DNA from: Tieghemiomyces parasiticus
Lineage: Eukaryota > Kickxellomycota > Dimargaritomycetes > Dimargaritales > Dimargaritaceae
Direction of reading: 5' to 3'
Length of the DNA: 50,931 bases
Assembly: GCA_027575765.1 (NCBI GenBank)
Contig: JANBPT010000249.1
Coordinates: forward strand, 1-50,931
The position numbers and the translations under genes were made by a program. Below, in pieces: positions 22,801 through 34,471 of this stretch. Under the pieces are notes generated by a model that was not told where the DNA came from, ran no database searches, and worked only from the letters and a program-made list of their open reading frames with translations. The stretch's first letter is position 1. Every line of letters starts with the position of its first letter.

Positions 22801-22933
22801 TGCGGACGGTGGTGGCGGGGCAACGGCACAAGTCACGCCCATGTCACGTGAGGTGGATGAGGAATTCTCGAGTGACTGGGCGGCTATGGCCACAGCCGAT
22901 GGTGGCGCCCGTCGCGCGTTTCATTTCGATTAA
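19895..22933 (+). CDS. CDC27: Anaphase-promoting complex subunit CDC27/APC3 (TPR protein), two exons
   Basis: Exons 19895-20618 and 20790-22933. The 171-nt intron (GTAAGT...TAG, phase 1) contains a TA repeat, and the spliced product is 955 residues. APC3/CDC27 is a scaffold of the cyclosome ubiquitin ligase that binds activators such as Cdc20 and Cdh1 and drives mitotic exit. The N-terminal TPR block is at about residues 35-240 (RNALFYAEQWF, ACTYLLACACIELRRWSEAE, AAVHYYLGVVN). A disordered Arg/Pro/Ser-rich linker covers about 250-495, with many SP/TP sites. The C-terminal TPR superhelix (about 500-860) contains the hallmark RYSTLLWH, WCTAGNAFSLQQ, YAYTLAGHE and WYGLGMLHHQLGQ blocks. The tail from 870 on is acidic and Gly-rich. 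A second in-frame ATG at 19970 (residue 26) is an alternative start; both have G at +4. Confidence 0.94.
20636..20657. repeat. (TA)n microsatellite in the CDC27 intron
   Basis: About ten TA units lie 15-20 bases after the 5' splice site of the CDC27 intron. Confidence 0.85.
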
Positions 22934-25798
22934 CCGCCCGCCCTTTAGTTAGCGATGATGGCTGTAATCCTCAGACCTGAGAGATTCACCGCCCCCCCCA
23001 CCACTCCTTTAGGTTAATTGTTTGAAGACGAGCACAACCAACGGGTGTACAAAGGTCACACAATTTAAGCTAAATATTTAAACAATATCCATGCAGCACA
23101 CCATCTTGATAATTGGCCCTTTTGGAATCCCCGTTGTAGGCATGGATCAGCGGGACCCTCAAAGTAGCTGGGTCGGACCCTGCAGCGCTCCGATTCCCGG
23201 GCAGTCCCGACGTGCTTGAATTTCTATCTGACTACCCGCTTGGACACCTCATTAACGACAGCCGGAGCCAGCTGATAGCCCGTAATGGCAGAGTAGGTGT
23301 GCATCGGCGATGGCCAGATCTCTGGGCAGGTAGTTACTGGACGATATATATATCTTAAATTTTGGGAAGGGGGGTAAGGCGACCAAGCGATGTGCCGGGT
23401 GGCACCACTAGTCATCGAGGGGACTATGGATAAATTTAAGTTTAAATAAAACACCCCGACAGCTCACTCGGCTGTGCGATCCATAATCTCTGCGCCACAC
23501 GGTGCGCATTTTAGATGGAGGGGGGGGGTATTGCAGGTGGGGGCCGGCAACTTACTGGTTCGTTGGATTTCGTCACCAGATACAATTAGGACTCGATCCC
23601 CTCCAAGATACCCCAGCCCTACCCAATGAGTCTCTTCACTCAGGGACGGTCGTCGATTAGGACTCTAAGGACGGACATGGCAGAGGGGTACCGATAGAAG
23701 CCGTGCTACGAGAAACAACCCAATGCTGGATGGGACTGTACCGCAGGTATCTTGATCGGATGCTAGTGGGAGCCATTAGGCCCCCTAAGCGAATATAAAC
23801 TGGCACTGGGCTACTCAAGCACTGCCACTGCATTGCACACTCGTCAGGAAAATTACCGGCTCGGGATGCTGCCGGTATAGGCAATCCGGGCGCCGACCAC
23901 TGCAGTGATCGACTTGGAGTGCGTCGCTGCCATGGACTTTAGCCGAAAACTGAGGTGTCAGATCCTGCACAATAAATAGCCATTCGCCGCACAGGAGTGG
24001 ACAATGGTGGCGCTGGGGTGTAGCGGGGACAGTCGGCAGTGTATGCACGTCCTTAGCCCCCCTGGCATGGTCGTCCACATGCTGATTGACTTGCATAGAC
24101 GGGGTCATCTCGTGAAATCTTATGCTGCATTTAGACCGCACTCGATGCCAAGGTCCTTCAGGGGAGTAAATCAGTGGGAGGGGCTGCGGCACTCTCTCCC
24201 TCTGAATGGCCTCCCTTCTTTACCCGCCAGCGCCAGTCCCTTTTGAGCCCGGGAGATCCGGGTTTGTAATTGGTTGCTTAATACACAGAAGTATGAGGCA
24301 CTGTCCAGCTCAGCACTGCGAAGGATTAAAACAGCTACTGTCAGATGTAACACAGCGTCATACGGTTGGCGGTATTACATACCGGTGAGCTCGACCCGGT
24401 CGCCACTCACTCGCCCACGATTCGGACTACTCGGCCATCGCCGAAATAAAAAAACGAAAGCCCGCAAACCAAGTCGCCGCCTCCGCTCGCTTCCCACGGC
24501 CCTGTATCTCGGCCTCCTTACAGGCCTTACCGACAGGCGGTGCTGCGGAACGTGGTGCAGTCGCAGCAGACAATGGAGAAGCACTGCGGCTAGCATCGGC
24601 TGCAGGCCTGGACCCGACCGCCTCTTGCGCGATCTGGGTGCACTAGGGTGGGCCATGTCGGCGGCAGGTGGCCGCTTCCCGACGGTGTGTTCCGAGATGC
24701 CTCTCGGCTGTCGCACATGCAGCCACCGTCTGGAAAGTATGAAGGGCGGGCACGCCTGACATGGCAAGGTTACTGCCGTTGTCTGCGAACCGCACTGGGG
24801 GCAGCGTGACGCCCACTGCGCTGGCGTTGACGCGCAGCATCCGTTATCGCGGCTGAGCGTCTCAGGGGAGGGACTGGCCGCAGTAGATGCCCACTGCGCT
24901 GACATTGGCGTGCAGCATCCGTTATCGCGGCTGAGTGTCTCAGGGGAGGGACTGGCCGCAGCAGTATGCCCGTGGTGACCGGTCACTCGCGGATCCCTAG
25001 CTGTCGTTAGCGGAGACCCTAATCAAGATATAGCTATGCAACGCAAAAGTCCTACGGCCTGCCAACCAGTTGAGTCTGGGCAACAAAAGCACTGCCATTG
25101 CCTGCACCTTCTCCCCCAAGTGGCAATTTTCTTCGGCTTCTCGCTCACCACGAGATGCACCACCGTCAGATGCTTTTGTCGGGACGCTGGTTGGAGAGGC
25201 CAAACTCCCTCGTCCTTTTTATGGTCGCTTGTACACTGACCGCACCGGTCGCTCCAATCGCGGCCGATCGGCCGTAGCTGCGCACCAGTGTATGCGAGCC
25301 CGTATATTCGCATGCCACTATTCCCCACCGCCAATTTCTCTATTCTCCTCCCGGCCAATACAGTCCAGCACCGCCCTCCCGCTTCCTTCGCTCAAACGAC
25401 GTCGGTGCAGCCAGCCCATTCGCTGGCCACAGTGCCGACTCCCATTAAGGACTCTTTAGACTACCTCTGGATATGCCGCCCTGCTGGTTGCCAGGGTACA
25501 CTCCAGTTGTGGGGTGCACAGTGTATGAGGTACCTGCATGGCACACTAGAGTCCCCCCATAGCATTTTAGTATATAATGAGCGTACGTCCAGATTTCTCT
25601 GCCAGCGCTCAACGTACAGTCTCGTTCTCCACATATAGTCACCGCTGGGATACGCCACCCTGCTCCTCTGCCCTTCGCCTTCTCTCGTTCGCTGTCTGCC
25701 TGGCCTCCCGTCTTGTACTCACCGCCGTTTATTTCCGACTTTCGCTTACGATTAACTGTCAGTGCATACCCTTCCCATTCTTCTCGGATTTCTGCCAA
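22934..25798. other. Gene-poor spacer between CDC27 and the ABC transporter
   Basis: 2.9 kb without a supported gene. It holds a short TA run near 23,343-23,352, a tandem 78-bp duplication at 24811-24966, and several frames (24375-24986 on minus, 25070-25638 on plus) with some protein-like composition but no motif, ATG context or splice chain that I trust. The final few hundred bases should hold the ABC-transporter promoter. Confidence 0.45.
24811..24966. repeat. Tandem duplication, 2 x 78 bp
   Basis: Units 24811-24888 and 24889-24966 both begin GCCCACTGCGCTG and contain the same ATCCGTTATCGCGGCTGAG core and CAGGGGAGGGACTGGCCGCAG end, with only a handful of differences. The unit length is a multiple of three (26 codons), so reading frames across it stay open. 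Confidence 0.9.
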
Positions 25799-28700
25799 AT
25801 GTCCACTGCAACATTCGACCCTGCAGAATCACTCTGCTCGGACGGTCTTTGGGTAAGTACTTATGCTTGGGGTGTAAAGCTACGGTGGTCGGCTCATTCC
25901 GGCGGCGGTCGTGCGCCGGAGGGGGGTTTGTGTTCGGCCCGCTGTACGTCCACTACCGTACGACCGTAACCGATAACCAGGTAACCAACGCCGTGCTTTG
26001 GGCCGTGACGCTCATCCCAGTCTTAAGAGGAGGGGGGTAGTCGAAGCTACCAGGGTTCTTGGACGAATCACTAACCTTGTATCTTAACTCCCCCTTGTAA
26101 AACCACCTCTCCTTATCGCCCTGGATTCACCACCTGAATATCGCCCCTGGCCCCCATCATGAACCTACCGACCGTCGCAGCCTTTCTGGGGGCTGGATGG
26201 CTACGTTCGACCCTGTGCCCGAGAGCTGTAAGTGTTTCAAATAGCTTGTTCGCCGACGATGACGGAAATTACCACGGTATCGACTTGAATCGCTCTGTGG
26301 GATGCCGTGCCATTGTTGGTACCTAATACACCGAATCCCACGCAACCAGTTTGTCTGCGTTCACGCCATCCCGCGCGCTCCGCCCACTCGAGCGTCCTTC
26401 CAGTCGCCTTCTGTACCGCCAGCAACCTGGTATCGATCGTTAATTGACGATTGGCCAACTTCCAATCCTCCCTCTAATTTTCCAATATCACCCACCCCCC
26501 ACGTTCCAATTACCTCAGTCTCATCGATTCCGCCCTGCCACTGACCATCACTATATTGGCTGCCCTGGTACTGGTAGTCAGCCACTATCGCACGGAAGGC
26601 GCGGCAACAGATGCCGGATACACTCCACTACCGACCGCCGCTCCCTGTGTGGAGGGAGATGATCCAGTCCGTGCTGCCACCCTCGCTCTGGACGAGGAAG
26701 TGAAGCACTCCCTGTATCCGGAAGCTGACCACGATCCCGATGCTCTACAAGACACTCTGCGTGACGCCGACGTGTCACCACGGTTCTACGTGAAAAAATG
26801 GCTCAAGGCCTTCCTGATGTTCAAGATAGCCCTCACATACTTCAGCTTGCTCCGCAACCGCCTAAATGACGCCCTAAGCCTGCCCACCCTAGCCACCGTC
26901 CGTCCCTCGGTCCAACTTGTCCTGTGGTCTGCTTTGTTTGCCGCTTACCTGTACACCAACATCTATCGTCGGCGGCGCAACCAGACCGAGCGCCACCAGT
27001 GGTTTTACCACACCATCATATATACGATGCTGGTGGTCGTCACGGTCGACGTTTACTCTGAGTTTAACAGCGATCCCTCGTTCGACTGGACCTGGCAGAC
27101 CCTGTTTCATCCGTACGCCCGGACCATGCTTGTAGCCCTGCTGGTCTTTCACATTGACCTAGCCGCCATTGCCCTGTTCACCGAGCGAGGTCCTACCCAC
27201 CTCACTGTGCCCGAAATCCACCACGGGACCACAGAACCCGTCGAGGTCCGCCTGTCGCCCGAGTACACCGCCAGCCTGGGCTCCAACTGGACCTTCGGGT
27301 GGCTGAACGACATCCTCAGCGCCGGGTACAGTCGCACCCTCAACTTCGCTGACTTGTGGCACCTTCCGGAAGCGGACCTGGCCTACCCATCTTGGGTCAA
27401 GTTTCGCGCCGACCAACGGCCGGGCCGCTCGCTCTTCGCTAACCTGCTAGTCAACCAGCGCTATCTCATCATCAGCCAATTAACCGTGTCGAGCGTGCGC
27501 CACGTGACCCGATTCGGTGGAATCTACTTCATGAACCAGCTGCTGGCATACATGGAATCCCCGGCCGGCCGGCCCCGTTCTACCGCCTACCTGTTCGTCG
27601 TGGCCCTCCTCGTGAACCAGGTCTTCACCACCGTGTGCGCCAACAAGGCCCTATTCTGGGGCCGCCACATGTCCTTCCAGATCAACGGCATCCTCGCCGG
27701 GGAGATTTCCCGCAAGACCCTGCTCCGCCGTCAGACCACACGCACGGACCAGCCCGCCCCACCCACCACCGGGGACGACGCAGCCACTAGTGATGACGAC
27801 GACGACAACCAAGACTTTTCCGCCAACGGCAAGGTAATGAACCTGGTGTCATCCGACATGAAGCGTGTCGCCGAGGCCGCTTCCTACGCGGTCGACGTGG
27901 TGTGCATCCCCATTGAGCTCACTGTGGGCATTTTCTACCTGTGGCAGCTGCTGGGGCTTAGTGCCCTGGTGGCGGTGGGCGTACTGGTTTTGTCATACGC
28001 ACCCAACAAATACTTCTTTAAGCGCGCCACCGTCCTCGAGGATGATAGCAACACCATTTCGGACCGACGCATGGCCGCCATCACTGAGCTGCTGAACGGC
28101 GTGCGCATCGTTAAGCTGTTTGGCTGGGAGAACAATTTCCAGTCGAAGATCCAGGCCATCCGTGACGAACAACTCACCGTGATTCGCAAGTACCAGCGCA
28201 TGTGGACCATAATCATCGGCAGTTACTTCTTTATCCCGCTGGCCGTAATCGTGAGCTCATTTGCGACCTACACCATGACCGGACACGTGTTGACCGCCAG
28301 CGTTGCATTTACCTCCCTGGCCGTCTGCCAGATCATCCAGGACGCCTTTTTCTCATTCATTAACTACGTGCAGTACCTCATAGGTTCGCGTGTGTCTCTC
28401 AACCGGTTGGACCGTTACTTAGGAGAACCCGAAGTGGAACCCACCGCCACCTGGACCGTTCCGGCGCCACCGACCGACTGGAAGGCAGCCGTCGGTGGTG
28501 ATGGTGACGATGCAGCGGCCCGCTCTACTTTGGGTTTCGTCAACGCCTCCTTCAGCTGGGCACCGTCAGGCCCGGCTCCCACTGTAGCGCCGATAGCTAT
28601 GCCTTTGGCATCTGCCAAGGCAGACCGGACCCCAGCGGTGGCGTCGGACGCGTCAACGGCGGGGAACACGGCATCCTCACCCTCCACGGCTTCCTCCGCG

Positions 28701-31700
28701 TCACTGTCGCCCGCGGCCGCTCCCCAATTCATCGCCCCTACCGAGGGTGACTCGATATCACCCTGTGACATCGCAACGGAAGCACCGACTGCTCCGTTTG
28801 CTCTGACCGATTTGAACCTGGCGTTCCCGACCGGTCGGCTCACCCTGGTAGCCGGGCCGACCGGTAGCGGAAAAACTTCCCTGCTCAGTGCCCTACTGGG
28901 CGAGATGCCGCGTACAGCCGGCCAGGTCCTGGTGCCCACCACGCACGGGCACCTCAGCGACGTCGCCTATGTCCCGCAGGAGGCCTGGCTACGCAACGCC
29001 ACCGTGCGCGAGAACATTCTGTTTGGTCACCCGTTCGACGCGGCCCGGTATCAGGAAGTGGTGGACGCCTGCGCACTTACCCCCGACCTGGCCATCCTGA
29101 AGGCCGGGGACCGCACGGAGATTGGCGAGAAGGGCGTGACCCTCTCTGGCGGTCAAAAGCAGCGCGTAGCTCTGGCGCGTGCCGTATACAGTCCTTGTCG
29201 CCACCTCCTCTTTGACGACTGCCTCTCCGCCGTGGACGCCCACACGGCGCAGTACATAGTTGATCACTGCCTCTGCGGCCCCGTCCTGCGCGGGCGCACA
29301 TGTATCTTGGTCACTCACCATGTCCGGCTCTGCCTGCCGGCAGCCAGCTACATGGTGGTGCTCGACCGTAGCCTGGGTGTGGTCGGCGCCGGTCCACCCG
29401 ACGACTTGGTCCACGCCAATACCGTGTCGACTGTTCTCCTGGCGGCAGAGCTTGAGGGTCTGAAGCAGCATGACGGCCAGGCCGGTGGGATAATCGACAC
29501 CCCAAAAACGAGCGGCGAGCACCCACCAACGGCCGTGGCCGCATCACCCACGGCTGACGACGGTGCCGACAGCGGGACACTGGTCGATGATGAGTACGCC
29601 GCCGAAGGGACGGTAAAGTGGTCGGTGTACAAGGCCTATATGGCCGCCGCCGGATCCCGAAACTTCTGGGTGCTGATGACTGGCATACTGGTACTCAGCC
29701 AGGTGGTGGTCATCTGCCAAGACTACTGGGTGCGCATTTGGGTGGCCTCGGCCAATGGTCATGCGCAGCTCATCGCGGGCGACGCGGCTGAGCTCACCGG
29801 ATCACCCGGCCGGCTCCGCACCAGCCTGCTGATCACTGGTGTCCTGGATGACACGGCGGTGGGTGCGTTCAGCCTCCGCGGTGGCGATTCCGACAACGGC
29901 GGTGGTCCGGACGACCGTGCGCTTAACGCCGGCTTTTTTCTCGGCGTGTACGTCGGGTTGGGCCTCCTGGCCTCAGTGTTGCAGCTGATCCGGTATTTCT
30001 TCACCTACGTCCAGGGCAGCTACAGTGCCTCACGTATTATCCATGACCGCTTGCTGAGCCACATCATGCGGGCCACCCCGCACTTCTTTGACTCTACCCC
30101 TGTGGGCCGTATCATCAACCGATTCAGTGGGGACATGCGCACCATCGACGAGACGGCTATGAATGCCGTAAGTATGTTCCTCGGTGATCTGGTGACCTGC
30201 TCGGGCGTACTCGTCGTCGTGTCGCTGGTTACCCCACCTTTCGTCCTGGTGGCTCTGTCCGTGGCGGCGCTCAACTTGTACACGGGCCACTTCTTTTTGC
30301 GATCCCTGCGCGAGCTCAAGCGCATCGAGTCCATCCGACTGGCCCCTGTCCTGTCCCTGTTTAGCGAGTTGATCAACGGTATCACTACTATCCGCGCCTT
30401 CGGGGTGCAGGCCCGCTACGTCGCGGACACTCTGCGCAAGACGGACGACTTCAACCGACCCTTCTACCTTATCTGGGCGACGAACCGCTGGCTCCAGTTA
30501 CGTACCGACCTGTATGGCTCCCTCGTGTCCTTCGCGGCTGGCCTGCTCATCGTGGCCCGCCTCGAGCACCTGGACGCGGGGTTAGCCGGTTTCTCCCTCA
30601 GCACATCTCTAGCTTTTTCTGTCCACGTGTACTGGTTAATCCGCGGGTACGGCGAGATGGAGATGGCCATGAACTCCATGGAACGGATTCAACAGTATTG
30701 CGAGGTAGAGCAGGAGGCCCCGGCTGTCATTGCCGACCGCCGCGTCGACCCTACGTGGCCCGCCCACGGCGCCATTGAGATCCAGGATCTGGTGATTGCC
30801 TACCGCCCGGACTCCGACCCTGTGATCCGTCAGGTGTCGGCTAGCATCCATCCGGGCGAGAAGATTGGCCTGGTCGGCCGTACCGGCGCCGGCAAGTCCA
30901 CGTTGGGCCTGGCCTTCTTGCGCTTCATTGAACCCACCGCGGGCACCATTACCATTGATGGGGTGGATATTACCCAGCTCGGCCTGGACGATCTCCGCCA
31001 CCGTGTCACGGTGATTCCGCAGGATCCCACCCTGTTCAAGGGTACCGTACGGGATAACCTTGACCCGTTTGGCGAGTATGACGACCACCGCCTGTGGGAG
31101 GCGCTGCGCAGTACCCACCTAGCCCCGCGTGTCGCGGCCCCCACCGCCCCGGTCACCAGTGTTGGGAGCACCACGGACCTCCTATCCCAAAGCAGTATGA
31201 CCCTAAAACCCAGCCAGCTGTCGTTAAATTCCACCACTGCTTCCGCCCATCCCGGCCTGCTCTCCGTGGCCAGCGCCGCCCACAAGACGCCCGGAACGGT
31301 GGACGAGGAGGCCTCCTCGGTGCACGGTGGAAGTACCACGTCCAATCCCCGCGCCGTTCGGGCCGTGTTTGATAGCCTGGAGGCACCCATTGCCGAAGGC
31401 GGTCGGAACCTCAGTCTCGGCCAACGCCAGCTGGTGGCTCTGGCGCGCGCCTTGGTTCGCCAGTCGCGTGTGATTATCATGGACGAGGCCACGGCTTCGG
31501 TTGATTTCGAAACCGATCACCACATTCAACAAACCATCCGCGAAGAATTCGCGCCAGCTACCCTCCTCTGTATCGCCCACCGGCTCCGCACCGTTATCGA
31601 CTACGACCGCATCATGGTGCTCGACCAGGGGCGCCTCGTTGAGTTTGATAGTCCCTTGGCCCTCCTTGAACGCTCCGAGTCGGTGTTTCATAGCATGTGC

Positions 31701-31790
31701 GTCAAGTCAGGTGACTTTGATGTCCTCTTGGCCCTCGCCCGACATAAGCGCCAGTCGACCGAGACACCTTTGATCACCTTGGCTGCGTGA
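25799..31790 (+). CDS. ABCC (MRP-type) full ABC transporter with N-terminal TMD0
   Basis: The last exon is open from about 26519 to 31790 (over 1,750 residues). Short 5' exons are needed because that frame has no early ATG. The first is probably 25799-25852, followed by an exon at 25981 joined in phase 0 across 128 nt; the exons between are unresolved. Counting from 26556, the order is the rest of TMD0 (to about 200), TMD1 (about 240-620), and NBD1 with Walker A GPTGSGKT near 766, signature LSGGQKQR near 863 and Walker B LLFDDCLSAVD near 884. TMD2 (about 1035-1370) follows, then NBD2 with Walker A GRTGAGKST near 1441, signature LSLGQRQ near 1619 and Walker B VIIMDEATASVD near 1639. NBD1 has Asp where NBD2 has the catalytic Glu, as usual in ABCC proteins. 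The family exports glutathione conjugates, organic anions and peptides across the vacuolar or plasma membrane. Confidence 0.93.
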
Positions 31791-32163
31791 GCGACGTGTG
31801 GTAGCGTGGTTTGCGGAGTCACACAACTTTAACGTTCAAGTTCTGAATGGGATGGGAAGTGACTGGTACGATGCATTGTATCATTGATGATATTTTAGCC
31901 ACGACAATTCGTCCCGATTCCGAGCTGTCTGTTATGTGTTTGGTTTAAAAACGATTTTATTACACACTTTTCTCTATCAATTTCTACCTGGTTAGTTAGT
32001 TAAAGTACGCTCATAAAGTCCAGGTTTTGAAAAATTTTAGGCCTCGGACGTTTATGCTGTAGTTGAAACCAAGGGGTGGCTTAGGCGAGGAATCAAACTG
32101 TATAAGTCATTTGAGTATTTGGACCATTACTCACGCCACAGCCTGCATTTTTACATCTTAATC
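31791..32163. other. 3' flank of the ABC transporter
   Basis: AT-rich, with no gene seen. It includes the 3' untranslated region of the transporter and the left flank of mariner copy 2. Confidence 0.5.
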
Positions 32164-33205
32164 ATGTCGATTACTAAAGCCCCATCCCCCCACCCCGCCC
32201 AAGTTTGCCATACAAGATGTGCGGGTTCTCATCTATCAGCACTATGGTGAGGTTGACAAGGCAGATTCCATTTTATCTGAGCTGACTGCCACGCTGGGCC
32301 TGGCTGCCCCAAGCAGTACCTCCCATCTACAGGTGGATAGCTCGCTTTCATACGGGTCACTACTCTTTTGAAGATGAGCCCCAGACTGGCCGTCCATCGG
32401 ATGACATTGGCAAGCTTTACGGGGTTATGATTATGGAGCTGTTAGAAGACGACCCTCAACTGCCTGCAGGATTACTAACCCATGCCCGCCGCACTTCTCC
32501 TAGTACCAGGTGCAATACCCTGCCCAAAGGCCTGGTATTGCGAAGCCATTTCAACGGCTGGGTCCCTCATGACCTCACTAATTACCAGTGCTACTAGTGG
32601 GTACGGATTGTCACCGATTTCTTGTAGAAAGTTGGCAGGATAGTGGGTACCGTACTGGGCTCCACTGCCGCAAGTGGTAGGGCTTAGGTATACCTGTATT
32701 GTTCACCTACGGGCTCTAATCGTAGGAGGTACTGCCCTTAAGATGACGATGTCTCAACCCTTGCCCAGCGGGTTTGTGTTGTATCCCAACTTATGCTAAC
32801 GGTCTATTTTACCAGACGAGAGCTAATCCACCTTGGCATCAACCCTCCCACCGCCAAGGTCCCCATCAACCGCTTCATAGTGGGTAGGCTTGGGCAAAGG
32901 CAGGGGTAAGTATGGCCTATCGCTCCTCACGGCTCAGCCACGAAAAGGCACCATCATATCGAGCTACAGCCGTCTAGGCCTCCAAGGCTTGCAGCAGAGG
33001 CAAGTTGTTTCCAGCCCCTTGCAACGATCTTGACCCAGCATCCTGCGACTCCGGACTGTTTATAGATCTCAAACGGCAGCTGTGCAGCAAGAAGTTCACC
33101 ACCCGGACCGTGGGCGTAAGCATTTTCCAAGTGGAGCTTTTTCAAGCTTCAATCAAATAGATTAATATCCTGCTTTGATAGCTTGCTGGAAAGAGCTCAC
33201 CGAGC
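32164..33205 (+). pseudogene. Decayed mariner transposase, copy 2
   Basis: From an ATG at 32164 the plus strand shows the same family as copy 1, in broken frames. There is a matching N-terminus (PKF...DVRVLIYQHYG), then FHTG-x-YSFEDEPQTGRPS, the typical mariner linker. LLEDDPQLPAG, TSPST and WVPHDL follow, then VYLY-x-SP near 32,690, a DLKRQL-x-SKKFTT block near 33,070 and CFDSLLERAH near 33,165-33,200. Several stops and frame changes separate these blocks, so the element is dead. It lies between the ABC transporter and the NRPS, in the opposite orientation to copy 1. Confidence 0.82.
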
Positions 33206-34471
33206 GGGACTGAGTGATAGTCATTATTTAAACCTAACATCGCTCAGCCTTGGGGAACCCCAAAACCAATCAGTAATCAGTAATTAGCCTATTCACCTTA
33301 GCCCTCTCTTCAACCAACCCTCCCCCAACTTCCATCTCGTCTACTCTCCTGCCGTGGGTTGCTTACCCCATTACGTCATCCGTCAAGGTCAGGGGACACA
33401 CATGATACATTGATTGGAAGCCCCCTGATCCATACGGCCTTCCTTGGAATGCCCGATTGTAACGGTGGGATGAGTAGGTATGGTTAGCGGCCGAGCTGAG
33501 GGCAGCACGCAGGGGTAAGGATGAATACTATGGATGGGTATGCATGGGTAAGGCTAGGCTAAGAATCCTAAACCTGATGGATGGGCACCATTTTAGACTT
33601 CACGACCGCGCTTCCCATTGATGGGCACTGACCTTCCTTTTTTCACCTCCGCGTTACTCTATGGAGCTGAATTTAATACTATGTGCCTAACTAGGGAGGG
33701 CCGACACGGCCAACAAGGAGAGTGAACTGGGACCGAAATCAGACGGGTGGGAGGGGGCGCATGAGAATCCGTGAAGGCAGATGCACAATAGAAAAACAAG
33801 TGACGACTGGAGGGGTGAAAGAGTGGTCCGGATTCGTTCCCGGCCTTTCTACTTGCCCTTCTGCTTAGGGAGAGTTAGACGATTGTCCCTGCGAGCGGGG
33901 CGACCTGCAGAGCATTGAAGTTGGGGATCAAGGGTGGCAGCAGGAAAGTCCGCCCCCCAGAGGAATAGCTCCCAAACCCCTCCGTCACACTCAATCCAAG
34001 GGAGCAACTCACTGGTATGCCTGTACGTACCTAATCCACTTAAGTTGCACGTCTTATAGTATATATAAAATGCGCACTACTGGGTAGTTGCGAGAAGCAT
34101 ACCAGGTGGGTGATGGATACAGCGCACAGGTAGATGCATTGTCAGTCGGCAACCTATATCCAGGAGCATAGTACATTTAATCTCCGGTCATGTCATAGAG
34201 AGCGCTAAATTAGCCGAAAGTGTCGCCGCATCCGAGTGAAAGGCGATAGTTTGGACCTTTCCCTCCAGGCTAGCTGTGTTAAAAGCCAGGGATATCGCTT
34301 ACCCTGGAACATGACTGCCTCACACCGTTACTCAGTACGACTGGGGTATAAGGACTCTCTAAGCGGATTTCGGTACTCGCAGCTTGATTATCCATCGCCA
34401 GCTCCGAATCTGCCACGGCCAACGTATGCCTCACCCTTCGCCAAACTGTCCTTTCCCTACGCTTTGTAACC
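33206..34471. other. Upstream region of the NRPS gene
   Basis: About 1.27 kb between the mariner relic and the NRPS start. I recognise no gene. A frame at 34236-34469 overlaps the NRPS leader but has no family resemblance. The region should contain the NRPS promoter. Confidence 0.5.
34062..34070 (+). promoter_or_regulatory. TATA-like element upstream of the NRPS
   Basis: TATATAAAA lies about 400 bases before the NRPS start codon. It is a good TATA-box match, but the distance to any transcription start is unknown. Confidence 0.3.

Noticed and set aside
23550..23700. Minus-strand exon-like segment ending in GTAAGT at about 23,553
   Set aside because: A short open stretch before a good donor, but no matching acceptor with an extended frame and no homology.
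24375..24986. Minus-strand 203-codon frame through the 78-bp repeat
   Set aside because: It begins at GTG, is Arg/Pro/Ser-rich like a shadow frame and has no recognised domain. I kept only the repeat.
25070..25638. Plus-strand frames with protein-like stretches before the ABC gene
   Set aside because: Two overlapping frames each look partly coding, but no splice pair joins them and no motif is recognisable.
34236..34469. Plus-strand 77-codon frame just before the NRPS
   Set aside because: It is in a different reading frame, has no motif and falls in the expected NRPS leader.
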